Shown piece by piece: positions 20,938 to 23,611 of a stretch of DNA of 23,611 nt (position 1 is its first letter; each line of letters starts with the position of its first letter). Origin of the DNA: CAYSNP01 sp964432485 (GTDB lineage Bacteria > Bacillota > Clostridia > Christensenellales > DTU072). The stretch covers positions 1 through 23,611 of the forward strand of contig CAYSNP010000027.1 in NCBI GenBank assembly GCA_964432485.1, read 5' to 3'. A model generated the notes under the pieces. It was not told the origin of the DNA and searched no databases. It saw nothing but the letters and a program-made list of their open reading frames with translations. Position numbers and translations under genes: made by a program.

Positions 20938-23217
20938 ATGAAAAATATCTGGAAATTTATAGTCAAACAAAGAAAGGCGATTGTGGCAATTACTTTATTG
21001 CTGGTCGCTTTTTCTATTTTTTATACTATAAAGTTAGTAGATAGCGGCAAAATTAACTCTGACCTCCTTACTTATCTTCCGGAAAATACAGAAACCAGCA
21101 AAGGCCTAAAGTTTATGACTGAGGAGTTCGGTATTAAAGGCGACGGGCTTTTTGTAGTTAGTGCCGGCGAGCCCGATAGCGAAGATTATCAATTGTTTTC
21201 CCAAGATGTTAGAGAAGTTTTAGAAATGGAAGGGGTGTCTAATGTCGTATGGTATGGCACTTTGGATGAGCTGGAAAATATAAATATGGGTAATATACCG
21301 GGAATAGATATGTCCAGGCTTATTGACACTACCAGTATAATAGATTTCTTAGTTCATCCCCAAGAGGAAAATCCGGGATTTAACAACTATGTGGTACTAG
21401 TTTTTATGGATTACTCCCCCTCAACGCCGGAAGCATTTGCTCTGCTGGGGGATATAGAAGCAAAATTTGCCGCTCGGGATAGCGCACTGGACGGTATGAC
21501 CTATACTGCTCGCACAATCTTAGAAGAAACCTTGGCGGAAGCTCCCATGTATCTTATAGTTGGAGTGGCAATTGTCTTAGCTATTTTATTGTTAGTGACA
21601 ACCTCATTTATAGAACCTTTGATACTGCTGCTAACCTTAGGTGTCTCTATGATTATTAATATGGGCACCAATTATTTTTTCAATGAAATATCCATTATTA
21701 CTTTTGCGGCAAGCTCTATATTACAACTGGGTATTGCTATGGATTACGCTATTTTCTTTATGCATAGATATAGAGAAGAAAGGGATGGAGGGCTCTCCCC
21801 GGAGGATAGTGCCGCAATATCGGGAAAAGCGGTGTTTACAACTTTAATAGCCAGTTCGATTACAACCATTGCAGGCTTTGGCGCTTTGATTTTTATGCAG
21901 TTTACCATTGGGCTTGACCTTGGCAGAGTAATAATGAAAGGGGTAGCTTTAAGCCTTATAACAGTAATTATCTTACAGCCTTGCTTAACAGTAATCATGG
22001 ACAAGTTAATTAAAAAGACTGCTCATAAGGCATTAACTATTCCTTTTGAAAAGCCGGCTAGCTTTTTAATTAAAGTGCGCCATATAATCCTTATAGCATG
22101 TGTGGTGCTGCTAGTTCCTGCTTTTATAGGGCAGTCAAGGCTAGATTTTAGTTACTTCAAAATGTTTGAAGACCCGCCGCAACCCACCAGCCAACAGGTA
22201 ATAGCGGCAGAGCTTCGCAACCAAATGATAGTTGCAGTACCGGTAGCGCCAAAAGAAGGAAAAACGCATAAACAATATTTGGAAGAGCTAAAAGAAGACG
22301 AGAATATCGGCAATATTATGGGCATCTTTGAAGTGGCAAATATTCCGCATATATTTCTCACGCCTTCTATTGTTGAAAAGCTAATGGACGAAAGTCCATA
22401 TGTCTCCTCAATGTTTGCAATCAAAGAGGTAAAAGGCAAAAAAGTAGTTTACACGCTGTACACAATAACTGTAAAAAGCGAGTCAGAAACGCAAGCATCT
22501 TATGATACTCTTGAACATATCAATACGGTAACTGATAAGTACTTTGATGAAAGCTATCCTATGGGGATGCTTACCGGTATTAATGATATGAAAGAGATTA
22601 CGCCTAAAGACTTTTTCCGCATCACTTTTATTTCCGTGGGAGCTATCTTATTAATTATGGGATTGATGTTGAAATCCTTCCGAAAGGCAGCTTTAACGGT
22701 ATTGCTTATTGAGCTTGCCATTTGGATTAATTTCTCCATTTCTTTCCTTTTAGGGCAAGAAGTCAACTTTATGGTTTATCTGATTATTACCAGTATTCAG
22801 CTAGGGTGTACTGTGGACTATGCAATACTTATTATCAATAACTTTGATGAGGATATGCGAAAATATAAAGATAGCAAGCTAGCCGCAAAAAGCGCAATCA
22901 GCCGAAGTTTTAATCCTGTAATGACCAGCGCATCTATTATTGCCGGCGCTTGTATGGGCGTGTATCTAGTTTCAAAGAATCTTGTTGTTAAGGATACTAC
23001 CTTTCTGCTTGCAAGAGGCGCGCTAATAAGTTTTGCACTAGTTATACTTGTTATGCCCGGCTTGCTTGTATTCTTCAAAAAGATTCTGCCCTTAAAGCAA
23101 GAGTTGGAAAGAATGAAACGGGATGTTTTGCTTACCAAACAAGAACTAAAAGAATATACCCGAAGGAAACGACAAAAGATTAAAAGAATTAAAAGCGGCC
23201 AAAATCAAAACTTATAG
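20938..23217 (+). CDS. MMPL/RND-superfamily transporter
   Basis: A 759-aa protein with the duplicated RND layout: TM1 (about 11-31), an extracytoplasmic loop, five helices (about 200-360), a second single helix, a second loop and five more helices to about 720, then a basic, coiled C-terminal tail. Family marks are LQLGIAMDYAIFFMHRYREER in repeat 1 and IQLGCTVDYAILIINNFDED in repeat 2, whose Asp residues in the GxxxDY motif carry the proton relay, with the SSITTIAGFGAL helix after the first. Members export lipids, hopanoids or amphiphiles by proton antiport. The start is ATG with AAGGAG upstream. Its place after an acyl-CoA synthetase suggests lipid traffic but does not prove it. Confidence 0.9.
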   Translation: MKNIWKFIVKQRKAIVAITLLLVAFSIFYTIKLVDSGKINSDLLTYLPENTETSKGLKFMTEEFGIKGDGLFVVSAGEPDSEDYQLFSQDVREVLEMEGVSNVVWYGTLDELENINMGNIPGIDMSRLIDTTSIIDFLVHPQEENPGFNNYVVLVFMDYSPSTPEAFALLGDIEAKFAARDSALDGMTYTARTILEETLAEAPMYLIVGVAIVLAILLLVTTSFIEPLILLLTLGVSMIINMGTNYFFNEISIITFAASSILQLGIAMDYAIFFMHRYREERDGGLSPEDSAAISGKAVFTTLIASSITTIAGFGALIFMQFTIGLDLGRVIMKGVALSLITVIILQPCLTVIMDKLIKKTAHKALTIPFEKPASFLIKVRHIILIACVVLLVPAFIGQSRLDFSYFKMFEDPPQPTSQQVIAAELRNQMIVAVPVAPKEGKTHKQYLEELKEDENIGNIMGIFEVANIPHIFLTPSIVEKLMDESPYVSSMFAIKEVKGKKVVYTLYTITVKSESETQASYDTLEHINTVTDKYFDESYPMGMLTGINDMKEITPKDFFRITFISVGAILLIMGLMLKSFRKAALTVLLIELAIWINFSISFLLGQEVNFMVYLIITSIQLGCTVDYAILIINNFDEDMRKYKDSKLAAKSAISRSFNPVMTSASIIAGACMGVYLVSKNLVVKDTTFLLARGALISFALVILVMPGLLVFFKKILPLKQELERMKRDVLLTKQELKEYTRRKRQKIKRIKSGQNQNL

Positions 23218-23519
23218 CAATAGAGATTGTTAATCTGGATTTCGTATATTAGCTTATAGCCATTCGAAAAATAACAAATGGGTTTTTTCGGATTTTGTTT
23301 GCCTATTGCATATCCAATATTTTTATTATTACACGCTTGCAACATTTTATTCGCCAATAAATTCGCATGAGAAATAGATTTCGGTCTTAAAATATACCAA
23401 CCTTTAGAGGACACATAAAATTTTTGAGTTGATACTTCTTTTCCAGTTTGGTCACCAACTTTTCCACCACAATATTTCCCATTTTCGTCACATCTTGCTG
23501 AACCTATAGTTATATCCAT
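23205..23519 (-). pseudogene. Truncated phage lysin-like protein
   Basis: A 104-aa frame, ATG at 23519 with GGAGG 6 nt upstream. Residues 1-62 (GSARCDENGKYCGGK, GDQTGKEVSTQ, GWYILRPK, ACNNKNIGY) match, from memory, the N-terminus of endolysin-like peptidoglycan hydrolases of Clostridia prophages. These are normally 200 aa or more. After about residue 70 the sequence departs from what I would expect and soon stops, so the catalytic remainder is missing and the frame was probably cut by deletion or recombination. Its end overlaps the 3' end of the MMPL gene by 13 bp, tail to tail. It follows a holin C-terminus on the same strand, the usual holin-lysin order. Confidence 0.7.
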
Positions 23520-23533
23520 TATATTTCCTCCAA

Positions 23534-23611
23534 TTATTGTGGTTCATTATAAGTTAATGCCCTCTCGGAATCACTAACTCCATTTGTTGTTGGGTCTACA
23601 ACGATTCCTAA
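23534..23611 (-). CDS. Phage holin, phiLC3 family (C-terminal end, partial)
   Basis: The frame enters from beyond the window and ends with TAA at 23534-23536. The 25 visible residues include GIVVDPTTNGVSDSERALTY. This closely fits the conserved C-terminus of phiLC3-family holins, which typically read 'DPTT.GlsDS..AlTY' (from memory). Holins form membrane lesions that let endolysin reach the wall at the end of the phage cycle. The stop lies just before the SD of the lysin gene. The membrane helices would lie outside the window. Confidence 0.75.
   Translation of the reverse strand, partial: LGIVVDPTTNGVSDSERALTYNEPQ

Noticed and set aside
23218..23250. Terminator after the MMPL gene
   Set aside because: The only stem is AGATT/AATCT, 5 bp, with no T-run.

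Overview
The window looks like a chromosomal segment of a low-GC Gram-positive bacterium, probably an uncultured gut-type member of the Clostridia. The signs are strong AGGAGG-type ribosome binding sites, near-consensus sigma-A promoters, several TTG and GTG starts, a T-box leader, and a phiLC3-type holin end next to a lysin start. No tRNA, rRNA or CRISPR array was seen.

Layout. Bases 1-754 hold a block of dispersed, hairpin-rich repeats. It has inverted ends and is bracketed by a 17-bp direct repeat. From 755 to 3452, three minus-strand genes encode surface or secreted functions: an SH3-like type I membrane protein, a membrane-anchored Ca2+-dependent PI-PLC-like enzyme, and a ChbG/YdjC deacetylase overlapping the PLC gene. 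From 3560 to 9104 there is one plus-strand operon behind a single strong promoter: GtrA-like membrane protein, Gfo/Idh/MocA oxidoreductase, M24 creatinase/Xaa-Pro-dipeptidase-like protein, BKACE (DUF849) enzyme, SDR and NAD-dependent epimerase. This reads as an uncharacterised catabolic or modification pathway for a beta-hydroxy/beta-keto compound. A small promoter-driven ORF and a PIG-L/LmbE deacetylase follow.

From about 10300 to 14724 lies an AT-rich, acquired-looking island: TcmP (three-Cys-motif partner) overlapping a Gp37/Gp68-like Cx6CxxC protein, a GNAT, and a large double zinc-ribbon coiled-coil protein of unknown function. A membrane GGDEF protein comes next. A second repeat block (15955-16736) contains a 313-bp unit in tandem and an 89-bp core also present in the left block.

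The right part carries a GPH-type sugar symporter (minus) and a divergent GNAT. A complete T-box leader with an AUC (isoleucine) specifier then precedes an AMP-forming acyl-CoA synthetase, and an MMPL/RND transporter with its own promoter follows. The last 400 bases hold a prophage lysis remnant on the minus strand: the C-terminal end of a phiLC3-family holin and a truncated lysin.

The main point of interest is the Ile-type T-box on an acyl-CoA synthetase rather than an aminoacyl-tRNA synthetase. The simplest reading is that isoleucine starvation induces activation of a branched short-chain acid such as 2-methylbutyrate, which can be reductively carboxylated toward isoleucine.
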